DNA from: Phocoena phocoena
Lineage: Eukaryota > Chordata > Mammalia > Artiodactyla > Phocoenidae
Direction of reading: 5' to 3'
NCBI RefSeq assembly: GCF_963924675.1
Contig: NC_089224.1
Span: 67,565,464 to 67,629,463, forward strand
Length of the DNA: 64,000 nucleotides
Position 1 is the stretch's first letter. Each line of letters starts with the position of its first letter. Both the position numbers and the translations under genes were made by a program. Positions 1 through 11,395 of the stretch are shown piece after piece. Below the pieces are notes generated by a model. That model searched no databases. It saw only the letters and a list, made by a program, of their open reading frames with translations, and was not told the DNA's origin.

Positions 1-344
1 GTGTGGATATTTGTATTATAAAAAGACTTTGAATTTAAAAATTTCTCCCAAAGGACCAAGAAATCCAATGACAGTTTAGATAAGATTGAGAAATGTCCAA
101 TGTATACACCAGTGGTGTTTTTGTTTGTTTGTATGTTGGTAGGCTTCTCTGCACCTGAGGAATAATTTATTTCTGAGCATGTTGAAAAAATCAGTCAGGT
201 ATCAAGTCAGTTAATTTATTTTGGCCATAAATCTTGAATTCTCTTAATTTTCATAATTGGATAATAGCAAAAGAGATCAAAACATTTGCAATAAAAATTT
301 ATAACCAGAAATACAGTCACAAAACGTGTTTCCTTAAAAGTTCT

Positions 345-452
345 AATATAACAATGTGAAGGTAGTTAATGTCATTGAACTGTACACTTAAAAGTGACAA
401 AATGATAAATTTTATGTTATATATTTTACCACAATAAAAAAACATTAAAAAG
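345..452 (+). repeat. Old L1 (L1M-type) 3' end
   Basis: The stretch has the familiar 'gaactgtacacttaaaa ... aaattttatgttat ... ttttaccacaataaaa' ending of old mammalian L1 3' UTRs and finishes in an A-rich tail. Only about 100 bases are recognisable. Subfamily not resolved. Nothing is recognised in 1-344 or 453-675. Confidence 0.6.
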
Positions 453-675
453 TTGATATAAAAAAATCTCACTTTGGCTTATTTCCTTTCCATAATATGT
501 GAGACTAATGGTTTCTGTTCTATAATGAAGGTCAGAATAAAGGTAACAAATGCTCGTATCTTGGTTCAGATACATATTTAAGATATAATTCTGATACTCA
601 CTGAACATTAAACCTCCTAAGTTTCAATGAAATCCAACAAAACTATTCTTTTAAATCAAATTATGAATTGTTATT

Positions 676-828
676 AATAGTCAATCAATCACTGGGACTT
701 CCCACAGGTACTCCATGCTTCCAATGCAGGGGGCATGGGTTCAATCCCTGGTAGGGGAACTAAGATCCCACATGCCATGTGGCACAGCCAAAATATAAAA
801 TTAAAAAAAAAAATAGTCAACCAATCAC
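676..828 (+). mobile_element. tRNA-derived CHR-type SINE with target site duplication
   Basis: The body runs about 693-811 and ends in an A-rich tail. It contains the SINE landmarks 'ccaatgcagggggcatggg', 'ttcaatccctgg' (a B-box-like block) and 'aagatcccacatgcc'. It is flanked by a 17-bp duplication, aatagtcaatcaatcac at 676-692 and aatagtcaaccaatcac at 812-828, with one mismatch. The head lacks part of the usual 'ttccctggtggtccagtgg' segment. Confidence 0.85.
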
Positions 829-875
829 AGTCCAATTGGTCATACATTCTTACATTTAAAATGTTCTGCTACATG

Positions 876-1818
876 GAAAGATGCTCAACATCACTAATTA
901 TTAGAAATGCAAATCAAAACTACAATGAGGTATCACTTCATAACAGTAAGAATAGCCATCATCCAAAAGTCTACAAACAGTAAATGCTGGAGAGGATGTG
1001 GAGAAAAGGGAACCCTCCTACACTGTTGGTGAGGATGTAAATTGGTACAACCACTATGGAGAACAGTATGGAGGTTCCTTAAACTAAAAATAGAACTATC
1101 GTATGATCCAGCAATCCCACTCCTGGGCGTATATACAAAGAAAACCATAATTCAAAAAGATACATGCACCCTAATGTTCATTGCAGCACTATTTACAATA
1201 GCCAAGACATGGAAGCAACCTAAATGTCCATAGATAGAGGAATGGATAAAGATGTGGTACATATATATAATGGAATATTACTCAGCCATTAAAAAGAATG
1301 AAATAATGCCATTTGCAGTAACATGGATGGGCCTACAGATTACCATACTAAATAAAGACAGAGAAAGACAAATATCATATGATATCACTTATATGTGGAA
1401 TCTAAAAAGATGGTACAAATGAACCTATTTACAAAACAGAAATATAGAGTCACAGATGTAGAAAACAAACTTATGGTTACCTAGGGGGAAAGAGGGGGGA
1501 GGGATAAATTGGGAGACTGGGATTGACATATACACAGTACTATGTATAAAATAGATAACTAATAAGGACCTACTGTATAGCATAGAGAACTCTACTCAGT
1601 ACTCTGTAATGAACTTTATGGGAATAGAATCTAAAAAAGATTGGATATATGTATTGGGTTGGCCAAAAACTTCGTTCAGGTTTTTCTGTAACAGCCTACA
1701 GCAAAACACGAATGAACTTTCTGGCCAACCCGATATAACCTATCCATTTGGCTGTACAGCAGAGACTAACACAACATTGTAAATCAACTATACTCCAATA
1801 AAAATTTTTTTTAAAGTA
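876..1818 (+). mobile_element. L1 3' end (ORF2 tail and 3' UTR), 5'-truncated
   Basis: It starts in the last part of ORF2 ('gatgctcaacatcactaatt') and runs through the 3' UTR to an A-rich end near 1805. Short frames matching the C-terminal ORF2 motif (YDPAIPLLG, then ALFTIAKTWKQPKCP) are readable. It is interrupted by a mariner MITE at 1654-1733. An 18-bp duplication, 858-875 against 2313-2330 with two mismatches, brackets this L1 together with the second L1 tail at 2125-2312. Confidence 0.88.
1652..1735. mobile_element. Short mariner-type MITE nested in L1
   Basis: An 80-bp element (1654-1733) begins ttgggttggcc and ends ggccaacccga, with the inverted ends continuing imperfectly for about 25 bases each. 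A TA lies on each side (1652-1653, 1734-1735), as expected for Tc1/mariner target duplication. It interrupts the L1 3' UTR, whose sequence resumes just after it. It has no transposase. Internal deletion products of mariners with this terminus are known in cetartiodactyls. Confidence 0.85.
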
Positions 1819-2124
1819 GGACTTTCCTGGTGGTGCAGTGGTTAAAAATCCGCCTGCCAACACAGGGGACACGGGTTTGAGCCCTGGTCTGGGAAGATCC
1901 CACATGCTGCAGAGCAACTAAGCCCCCACGCCACAACTACTGAAGCCTGTGTGCCTAGACCTCATGCTCCGCACGCAACAAGAGAAGCCACTGCGATGAG
2001 AAGCCCACGCACCACAATAAAGAGCAGCCCCCGCTCGCCGCAACTAGAGAAAGCCCACACACAGCAATGAAGACCCAATGCAGCCAAAAATAAAATAAAA
2101 TAAATTTATTTTTTTAAAAAGTAG
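1805..2124 (+). mobile_element. CHR-2-type SINE with target site duplication
   Basis: The tRNA-related head 'actttcctggtggtgcagtg' is followed by 'gatcccacatgctgcagagc' and the long CHR-2 body ('caacaagagaagccactgcg', 'caactagagaaagccc', 'aatgaagacccaatgcagcc'). It ends in an AAAATAAAAT-type tail. The duplication is ttttttttaaagtag at 1805-1819 and a slightly altered copy at 2109-2124, so the SINE inserted at the joint between two L1 tails. Confidence 0.85.
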
Positions 2125-2312
2125 ATAACCAACAAGGACCTACTGTATAGCACAGGGAACTCTACTCAATATTCTGTAATAACCTCTATGGGAAAAGAAT
2201 GTGAAAAAGAATGTATAACTGAATCACTTTGCTGTACACCTGAAACTAACACAACATTGTAAATTAACTATACTCTAATATAAAATAAAAATTAAATTAA
2301 AAAGAATAAAAT
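2125..2312 (+). mobile_element. Second L1 3' UTR tail
   Basis: It repeats the L1 3' UTR seen at about 1545-1805 ('aaggacctactgtatagcac', 'gctgtacacctgaaactaac', 'cattgtaaattaactatact') with about 10% difference and ends in an A-rich tail. Together with 876-1818 it lies inside one pair of 18-bp direct repeats. It is either a duplicated 3' end of one L1 or a second L1 that landed in the tail of the first. Confidence 0.8.
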
Positions 2313-2330
2313 AAAGTGTTCTGCTGCATG

Positions 2331-3800
2331 TCATTTTAAATAACAGTTTTCATAGTTTCCATATTTAAAATCTTTATAAACATTAGCTACCATCTTTGTC
2401 TTACATTACTCTTCATAACGAGGAGAGAACCTGCAGGAATCTGAGACATCACCAGGTGGGTGGTGTGGGTGGGAAGTCTGGTAAGGAGGGGACTGGAAAA
2501 GGAGAGAATTAGAGAGGTAAATGAAGGAAAACCAAGGACAGGAATGCTACATGGACTTGCTCTGTTGCCCACTTCCTCCCGTAAAGGGCCACCTAATTAA
2601 CTGAACAAATGTGTCTTATATAAACCCCTTTTTCTTTCAGGATGATGTTTAGAGCAAATATGTCAAGCACAGACTCTGAAGGGAATACTGGAGCAAATAT
2701 CACAGAGGTATGATAATACGACTACTAACTTAGGAAGGAACCATGACCATTCTGACATCATACTAAAAGGAAAATATGAAAAAAAGGAATCAGTATCTCA
2801 GATGCTGAAGGAAAATGTGGCAGATTATCTACACACTTATAAATAGACACTCACAGCAAGCAATGCCATCTGTATGTATTATTTAAGGCAACGGTTTTCC
2901 ATCCTTTTGACTTGGGTCACCTTCTGCCTATGAGACCCCTCAATCTGTGTTCACTACTGGACCCAGTAGCAAAAGTTACGACCACTTGACCACACGCCTA
3001 GTTCCAAGGAATTCCAACAGACATTTTATGAAAACCTGGGATTTCACCAAGTAGTTTGAAAAAAAAAAATCACTGTTTCCTTATACTTTAGGTAACATAA
3101 TTTGAAGATTTTTCTAGTAGCATATCTCCAAAGGCTTCAAGGGAGCTAAAAACATTTCCATGATCACTGAAATTAAAAAGGGAGTCCAAATGAGACACAT
3201 TTGGCTGAACCCATGTCATATTGCTATGCTTGGCTTCTCACAAACAGTTAGCTTTTGAAGATTATTCAGCTGATAAAATACATTAATTTTCCAGTATCTC
3301 CGAATCTTTGAGACAACTACATATTATAGCAACTCATAAGTTTTTGTTCAGTGGAGATTTAAGAATAATTTTTAAACCTTTGGTTTTATCAGCTCACCCC
3401 ACATACCCAGTGATATGGGTAATCTTTGAAGTGCCCCCCACATTCATTACCACATCAATATGCAATATCTACAAAGCAAAAACTGCTCTAATTCCTATCC
3501 CAGTAAACTGAACAAATGAATTCTATGACAATCCTCTATATAGCTGATTAAGAGTTTCCTTCAGTTTCTAGCACTTTCATTTCAGTCTCTCATCACTTGC
3601 TCACCAAAGCAGAAAACCTGGAGCAGAACTCCATTCCCTGCTGTGAGCAAGTCGCTTTCATTACCATTAAACTTACTTCTCCTGTTCATAGAAAATTTTC
3701 ACTCTTTGACAGACGAAATTATACGAAATAAACAGGAAAGATCCAGTAAGGATGGCCATAAAACTCTTTCAATAGGATTTTTTAAATTTTCTATTTATTA

Positions 3801-3832
<32 letters not shown>

Positions 3833-5184
3833 AACTACCCTTTAAAAACCAATTGGAATTTGCCATTTTGTTTTCAAGATTCATCCTTTCAGACTATTTG
3901 GGAATGTGACCAGAACACAGGAGAAGCAAACACTGCACCTAAGCAATAAATAAACCTGGCATTTTTGAGTAACCATTCCTTTGTTCTCTAGGAGTTATTT
4001 ATTGTCACCATTCTCTATAAAACAGTCTTCCAGAACTAAAGCCTGGCACCATAAAAGTAGTTTAAGTCTGTTTTCTCTCAATATTTTATTTTATGCTCGT
4101 TACTGAGCTTTTGTGAATAGAAAACAGTATCATGTTCTTCTAGAAATAAAAACAATGTTTTTGCTTTTAATGTTTTGTTTTTTATATTTTGGCTATGGAA
4201 TTTAAAAAGTATATATTTGAAAAAATATCAAAGGATAATTCAGGATGTTAACAGTATAGAGCAATGACAGCCTTGCCTAAGCCATTGAATAATATTTTTC
4301 TGCTATTTCTGACAGTTTTTCTTCCTAAATCTTAGCCTCAGCCCCCAATTTCTTAACCCAGAGAAACAATGTTTTTTTTCTGATGAGGCTAAAATTATTA
4401 AAATGTCAACCAAGGATGTAATTAACCTACTTCCTTCATCGGCCTTTCTTCCAAATCCAGTAATGTTTCCACCTTGTCTGGGACAAGGTGACAGAAAGGG
4501 CTGCATTAAATCAGGCTGGCTGAGCTTCTGGACCTTGAGTGCTCCCAGTGAGAGTAAGTAGAGCTCAACGGTTTTCCAGCTTTCCAGGGTCTGCCGTTTG
4601 GTTTCCACCCAGAGCTCATATCATTTGCATTCTTAATGAGGCCTTATAGACCACCATCAACTTTACAACATCATAAGGTTTCTTATAGATAATTCAATAC
4701 AGTCTTCCGTGAAGAAATCTCATTTCTTTACTCTTTTTTATCCCAATTCAGCACCCCTAGGTCTGATATGCATTTGCGCTCCTTCCTATACTGTTCAGAA
4801 ACAGTCATTTTGTGCCTTATGGCAAACCATCTACCAATTCTTAAGATAGCTGGTTCAAATTTCCATTTTTTTCCCACTACAACATCTTAGAAAACTCATC
4901 TGGATGACACTTAAGCCAAGATACTGTGTAAGAGGTCAGGTAAATTAGGCATGTTCTCTTTCTCTGGGAGCTGACAAACCAAGGAGAGAAAAAAATATAC
5001 AAAACAGGTTAAATAATCCAAATACAAGCAATATCATAAGGTAGGACATAGTTCAAATGTTAGGTTTACCCAGCTGGCCACTTATTCTCAGTGAGTCACT
5101 CTGCTTTTTTGCATAATTTTATAGATCCCCTCAGCCTTCTCTATGACTTTGTGTTTAACAAGCATCCCTTCTCTCCATCATTAT
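2331..5184. other. Unique intronic DNA, no gene recognised
   Basis: I see no coding exon, RNA gene or clear repeat here. A run of 23 T lies at 3807-3829. The open frame on the minus strand at 4303-4608 begins with GTG and has no recognisable motif. By position this is TRPM3 intron 1. Confidence 0.6.
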
Positions 5185-6690
5185 TCTTTCCCTCTATGTG
5201 GTATCATTCCTGTCAGCACACAAACATGCCCTGGTATTATTCATCCTAAAAGAAAAAAGAAAAGTACCTTGACTGCACATACCGTAGTAAATGCCCATCC
5301 CCCTTTTTTCCCACTCCTTTGTACATTAAACTTCTCAAAATATTGAGTATACACCCTGTCTCCACTACTTCACACCTCATTCCTCAGCCTACTCCACTCT
5401 GGCTCCTGTCCCCATTACTGTAACAAAACTGCTCTTAGCAAATTCACAACAATCTAAATTGCCAAGCCAAATATAATGGGCTCTTTGGTATCCTCATCTT
5501 CCTTGACCAATCTCTGCAGCATTCAAGCCTCTTGGTCACTTCTCGCTTCCTGAAAGATCTTCTCTTGGCCTCTGTAACATAAGACGTTATATACATCTCT
5601 GGTTGTTCTGTTTCCTTGGATGGTCCCTCTACTAAATAGATCCACAGGGGTCTTTTCTGGACTCCCTTATCTATGTACTGTCATGCTACTCATCATTCAT
5701 TCCCAGGGCTTTAATATTGATACCATCTATAAACAGATAACACCTGGATTATCTCTAATTCTGACCTCTCCTCTAAACTCCAGTCACATATATTCAACTA
5801 ACCAACTTGATACCCTCATCTCAAAATCACCATGTTCAAAACTGGACTTCTCACTCTCCTCCAAAGCCTGTTTTCCTCCAGGTCTTCATGATTTCTGGAA
5901 TATTACCATCCACCAAGTTGCCCAAGCACAAAACCTGGGATCCATTCTTGATTCATCTGTCTCTCTTCACACTCACACAAATCCCAATTGCAAATTCAAT
6001 TGCTCCTACCACCAGAATACATTAGAAAATCAATTTCTTCCTACCTCCACTGTCACAAACCTAGTCCATGCCATTAACATTTCTCACTGGGTTTTGCACA
6101 ATAGCCTCACACTTCCTCTTCTGTCCCTCTTCCAACTATTGTATGCAAAGCATCTGGAGATATTTTAGCAATATCCATCAGCACACATCATTTCCGTACT
6201 TAAAAGTCTTCAATGGTTTCCCATCACACTTAGAATAAAATCCAGACTTCTGACTCTCACCCACAAAGGGCTACGTTCCGGTCCTATGTTCCTCCCCAAT
6301 TTCATCTCCTACCGCTCTCTACCTCATTCTCTAGTAGTCTTACTGGTCTTCTTTCAGTTCCTGAAACACACCAAAGTCTTTCCTGCTTAAGAAGCTTTGC
6401 ACGTGTTGCTCTCTCCAACTTGACTTCTCTTCCCCCTAACTAGATTTTCCTCACCTGTAGATTGTAGCAGTTGCAATGCCACCTCTTCAGAGAGGCTTTC
6501 CCTGGCCTCCCTCCAAGGCCATACCTCTTGTGCCAGTTATTTTCTTCCATCGCACTTCGCATTTCACAATTATGTTTTCGTCTACTTTACTGGCCGTGTC
6601 TCCCACTAGACTGTGACCTGCACAAACACCAGCACCTAGGACGCTGCCTAGCACTTTATAAGCAGTCAACAAATCTCTAATGAATTTGTC
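5185..6690 (+). repeat. Ancient LINE2 (L2) copy, ORF2 tail to 3' end
   Basis: Several L2 landmarks occur in order. They are 'ccactctggctcctgtcccc', then 'actggacttctcactctcct' with 'aacctgggatccattcttga', then 'cttcaatggtttcccatcac', 'tcagagaggctttccctggc', 'cccactagactgtgacctgc' and a final 'agcagtcaacaaatctctaa'. The 182-codon open frame at 5620-6168 is a chance remnant of L2 reverse transcriptase sequence, not a gene. At about 1.5 kb this is a long L2 survivor. Confidence 0.8.
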
Positions 6691-7744
6691 AGTTTTATAA
6701 GAATATGAGAAATGACATACTCATACTGGTGAGATCAATAATCTCTCCAGTCCTACCAACTCTTTTTTTTATTTAGAATTTTTAAAAATTGTCTGCCCTA
6801 TGCCATGTGCTGCCATAGAGAGTTTCATCTGTTCCCTAACTTGTTTTTCTCAATGGATTTTCAAAGTAGGGATTATTCAACAAACTGTACATATCAAGAA
6901 ACTGGGGAGCAAAAGTATATCCCTCAAAATGACACAGTGTCAGGGATGGAATTCAAATCTAGCTCTAACTCCAAATCTCTTGAAGCCCCTTTGACTCTAT
7001 ACCCAGAGCTGGCTTCATGGATGTGAGACCGGGTTAGTCTCACAGGGTCCCACACTTCGTTTAATACTTTCCTGTTGCAGTCTTGAAATCTTAGTAATTT
7101 CTGATCATGGGTCTCACATTTTCGTTTTGCACTGGGCTCCACAAATATGCAGCTGCTCCTGCCTGTACCACAGATTTTGTTGTGAAGAGATTCCTAAATT
7201 TATTTCTACTAGCTTGGCATTTTCTTACTGGGAAGAATTTAGGATCTAAGTACACTGAGTGATTTACCACGGCATTCACAGTTGTAAGACATTTACTAGC
7301 ATTAAAGAAAAGAAATTCCCAGACCTACTGCCAAAGGTAATTCACTATTTTGTTTTCTGTGTCTTTAAAAATGCTTGCTAATCTCCTTTTCACGTCTGTC
7401 GTTAAATCTGATCTCATCCTTGAAAAAAAGATTTCCTTCGCACATCCACTTTTTCCAATTCCATGAAACTAGATTGTTTTAGAAATTCTTAGTCTTTGGC
7501 TTATAAATTATATTTTCCTTGTTAAGCCATTATTCACAAACTTACTAAAACCACAAACAACTGAATTGGTTGAATATACCTCAGAGCAATAACGTTGCCT
7601 TACTGACCATATTTTTTTTATTTTTAAGGTCACTGATTCTATCCCATACCATGAAGTCTTCCAGATCCCATTAATGAAAGTCATATTGCTTACCTGTCCG
7701 GCTGTCACCCACATCCTACTCTGAAGTTCTTATAAGTTATGGCT
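6691..7744. other. Unique intronic DNA, no gene recognised
   Basis: No coding motif, repeat family or RNA gene recognised. The short open frames on both strands overlap each other and show no family signature. Confidence 0.55.
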
Positions 7745-7945
7745 CCAAAAGTGCAATGCCCAGACCAGCAGCTGCCATTACATCTGGGAGCTTGTTCAAA
7801 ATGCAAGTTCTCAGACCACGCCTCAGGTCTATTTATTTAGAAACACCGGAAGTTAACGCCCGCTGGAAGTTACAGCCCACCGGAAGGTGGTTTAACAAGC
7901 CCTCCAGGTGATTCTGATATGTGCTAACATTGAGACCCACCATCA
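7745..7945 (+). mobile_element. MER5A-like hAT-Charlie element
   Basis: It matches the MER5A pattern 'gaccagcagc ... gggagcttgttcaaaatgc ... cagaccacgcctcagg ... ttaacaagccctccagg ... gattctgatatgtgctaac'. An internal stretch near 7845-7890 carries an imperfect short tandem repeat (accggaagtt / gctggaagtt / accggaaggt) not typical of the family. Confidence 0.75.
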
Positions 7946-8894
7946 CAGATAATACTTATAAAAATAGTAGTATCCAAATATGGGTTATCATGTGAGGATC
8001 TCATCAAATTATTGTTTTTCCAGCCTTGTCACAGAGATGGAAAGCCCACAGGCAAGGTGTGGCCAGTCTAGCAGTCTACAGTTTCAAACAGTTCGCAGAT
8101 GATCCTAATGGCCAGCAGATTTGGGAACACGTCTCCAATGCTGTGGCTATTTACAATCAGTTACACATTTCAATGAACTGCTTTCCTATTTCACAGTTAA
8201 GTTCCTTCAGAATTCCTGGATAGATTTTTTGTTTGTTTTAAATCTCACTGATGTATCTCTACAGAGCTTTTGACAAATTTAATCTAAAACTACTTGTTCT
8301 GATGCTTCTGGCATGTTTCAGCAGCCAATTTACAAGAGAAACAAGCCTAAAAGTCTTGCTCAGTGAAAAACACAAAACAGAGACACACACACAAAAAACA
8401 AAAGCAATAATGAAAACAAATTTATACTGTCTCATGGTTTCTTTTAACCCTTGAGCACATATTTAATACATTATAATCATCCAATTGCCCCAGGTTTCAA
8501 TGATTGGCTTCTTCATTTAATATAAAGATTATTTTTAAAAAAAGAAAAAATAATAATAAAGAATATTTTGAAGCAGATTTAATGAGCTCTTTATTGAGGA
8601 CAACTATGTGCACAGTACTGTACCTCACTGGCTAATCACCTTTTCACCCTAGCCAAAAGCCAGAGGAAAACTGACATGAGAAAATACTTTGACTAATGTG
8701 TATCTTCACCATCCTCCCCAACTGATTCTGCCCAAACTTCCTTTTATATTCTTCAGAAGGATAAGAGTAAACTTTGTTTCTGATAGGTCATCTGTCAATC
8801 TTTGTTCCATACTTCAGGAAAGTGATGGGAGAAGATTTTAAAAAGAATTTTTTAAATTGCTCCACGTTTTCTTTCAATCTCACCATTCTTTAAG

Positions 8895-9097
8895 AGTACA
8901 GAATACAGAGCCAGGCATCCTGATTTCAAACCTAAATTCCATGGCATTGGGCAAGTTACTGTGTATCTCTGTGCCTTGGTTTCCTCTTCCATAAAATGGG
9001 TACAATGAGGTTGTTATATGGAGGAAATTATTCAATACATGTAAGTCTCACAGAACAGTTCCTGGCACATGAAGTTCAACACGTGTAACTGTTATTA
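8895..9097 (+). repeat. MIR SINE relic
   Basis: It carries the MIR core 'gggcaagttactgtgtatct', 'ggtttcctcttccataaaat', 'ggttgttatatggaggaaat' and 'acagttcctggcacatgaag'. It is old and diverged. Nothing is recognised in 7946-8894. Confidence 0.75.
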
Positions 9098-9334
9098 ACA
9101 TTCCCATGTCAATGCTCTTTTCATTTTAATCTGCTCTTTGTAGTTTGAACCTGCAAGCCCACATTTATGTGTATCCTAGAGCCCAAGTCCATGTCATTCT
9201 GCCTCCAACAAAACATCTTGCTGTCCTATTCTTGATTTTCTACAATAGTTACAGTCCATACTATAAAATCTCAAATTGTTTTCAATTTCCTGTGTCATTT
9301 TCTAGTGCTACACATCTTCCCAATTCATGGTGTG

Positions 9335-9400
9335 ACAGGAATGTTGTGGACATCAGTTTGGAGTCAGATAGACCTGGGTTCAAATCAGATTTTATCTCCT
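9335..9400 (+). repeat. MIR 5' fragment
   Basis: 'gagtcagatagacctgggtt' plus 'caaatcagatt' is the usual left part of MIR. The right part appears beyond an L2 segment, at 9752-9870. Confidence 0.55.
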
Positions 9401-9419
9401 TCCCCTTTCGTCCTGGCTC

Positions 9420-9752
9420 ATTCTGCTCCAGCGTCTTTGGTTGAACACATCAGACATTCCTCTGCCTCAGGACACTTGTACCTGCTGTTCCCTCTGCCTG
9501 GAATGTTCTTCCCCAGGTATCTCCATGGCTTGTTTCCTCACTCCATCTTGACATCTGCCTAAGAGCACCAATCAGAGAGGCTTCCCCTCTAGCTAAAATA
9601 GCACCCTCACTCATTCTTTACCTCCTGGCCTTGTTTTATTTTTTCCTCATAGTACGTATAATCACTAGACATTTTATTACATATTTACATGCTTGTTTGT
9701 GTATCTTCTGTCAGCCCTCACTAGAATATAAGCTCCAGGAGGGATGCTTACC
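9420..9752 (+). repeat. L2 3' segment
   Basis: Recognisable L2 blocks in order: 'ctgttccctctgcctggaat', 'ttccccaggtatctccatgg', 'tcagagaggcttcccctcta', 'ctcactagaatataagctcc' and 'aggagggatgctta'. Confidence 0.75.
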
Positions 9753-9870
9753 TAATCAGGTTGTTGTGTGGACTGAATGAGATAGCATGTATAAAGTATA
9801 AAGCCTTCATGAATATTAAAAAAAAAAAAGTCTAACGAAGTGCTGAACATACAGCAAATGTTCATTTTCT
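9752..9870 (+). repeat. MIR 3' fragment
   Basis: 'caggttgttgtgtggactga' followed by 'atgagatagcatgtataaag' matches the right part of MIR. It fits as the continuation of the MIR fragment at 9335-9400, the L2 segment lying between them. Confidence 0.5.
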
Positions 9871-10461
9871 CCCTTTCTTCATGATAACAAGCAAAGAGGG
9901 TGGGCACATTGCCTCTCTTGTATCTCTACCACCACCATCATCCCCCACAATCAGTATCCCAGAGACTTGAGAAGAATGGATGGAAACTTCAATTTTATGG
10001 TCATTATTTAGATTTACAACAAATGTCTGCATATCCTAATTAGATTTTAAACACCCTTGGTTGTGAAAATATAGGCATATACTTCTTACACACACACAGA
10101 GTAAGATTAAATAAGAATGCTTGTGAAAAGGGTTCTTTTGATTGTTTTTTTCCTAGTTAATCAACAACTCATTTTCTGTCACCCATTTTTATTGAACATC
10201 TCTCTTCCTGATCTTAACGCAGCTTATTGCCTTAGTAAGTAGGAAGCACGGAACACAAACCCATCTTTCTCTTATGTCTGAGTACAACACCTTGGCTCAG
10301 GGTCATTATTATGGACACCAATTCCATTTGATTTAAGATATTAACGATTCAATATATTGGCCTGACTCTACTCTGACCTCAAGACAAAACCAAGGTAATT
10401 ACTTTCTCAAATTAAACTCCCAGGAAAGGTTCTTATTTATCTCTTATTTGTCACATTTTTC

Positions 10462-10462
<1 letters not shown>

Positions 10463-10512
<50 letters not shown>
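10463..10512. repeat. (AC)n dinucleotide microsatellite
   Basis: About 25 uninterrupted AC units. No other repeat is recognised between 9871 and 11019. Confidence 0.97.
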
Positions 10513-10515
<3 letters not shown>

Positions 10516-11019
10516 CGTATTTAACAAGGGTTCTATACTCAAGTTTCACTTGAAATTATAGTTTTCTAAATCTGGTTCTGTTTGACATCACAAAAATGAA
10601 ATAACCAGACTTTATTTAAAACTTGAAAGAATAAGTAAATGAGTCAACATATTTTGGAAAATAAAGGAAATAAAGTATCACAATCATGTAAATGCAACTA
10701 TATTGCCCTATTCTCACCCAATAACAGTAAGAGAAGTAGCAACAATAACAAGTTACCATGTTTTTGCTTTTCCATTCAATAGTTTATACCTGGGACTAAG
10801 CTTGTTGGCAGGACTGTTAACAATACAGTTTAATTGCTTTCATTATTCAGTGCTGCTCTTAGTCTCACTACCCATAGTGACCTTTAAGCCACCTCCAAGA
10901 ACAAATCACCCTTGTGAGGGAAGAGACATACATAAACTTTGTTTATGCTTTTCAAATCATCCTATCCCTAACTCACAAGTCAGCAGAGTATTGAAAAAAA
11001 ATTAATGGATGGTTGCATT

Positions 11020-11195
11020 TGAATTCTATGTCTACCATTTCCCAGTTACCCTGGTAAGAACTGACTTGACTTCTTTGAAATTCTGTTTCTTCATCTGTGC
11101 TTTGGGCATCCAAATCAATCCTACATCAGAATAATGTACAGAAGATTACATAAGAGATCACTGAAAGTGCCTGGTATTTGAAAATACCAAAATAA
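11020..11195 (+). repeat. MIR relic
   Basis: The left part ('gcatttgaattctatgtcta', 'ccatttcccagttaccctgg'), 'tctgtttcttcatctgtgct' and a final 'gaaagtgcctggtatttg' follow the MIR order. Confidence 0.6.
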
Positions 11196-11274
11196 TGTTT
11201 ATTTTTCTTCCTTTCTTCACCCTTTTTCTGTCCAACGTATGAAACACCTAAGTCTAGAGCATTTTCACTATGTT

Positions 11275-11395
11275 CTCTCATTTACTCCACATACAAGTAC
11301 TGAGTTTCCACAACATGCCAGGCACTGTGGAAAATGTGGGGCTACACTGGTAAATAAAATACAAACCTCATCCTTAAGGAGATCCTAAACAAAAG
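11275..11395 (-). repeat. L2 3' end fragment
   Basis: 'aagtactgagtttccacaac', 'atgccaggcactgtggaaaa' and 'tacaaacctcatccttaagg' follow the reverse complement of the L2 3' end. Confidence 0.55.

Noticed and set aside
4303..4608. 101-codon minus-strand frame
   Set aside because: It begins at GTG and has no recognisable family motif or splice context.
5620..6168. 182-codon open frame
   Set aside because: It lies inside an L2 copy and follows the L2 sequence in order; it is a decayed LINE remnant, not a host gene.
10463..10512. Tandem repeat as a possible CRISPR or satellite array
   Set aside because: It is a plain (AC)n microsatellite with no spacers; no CRISPR-like array exists in the window.
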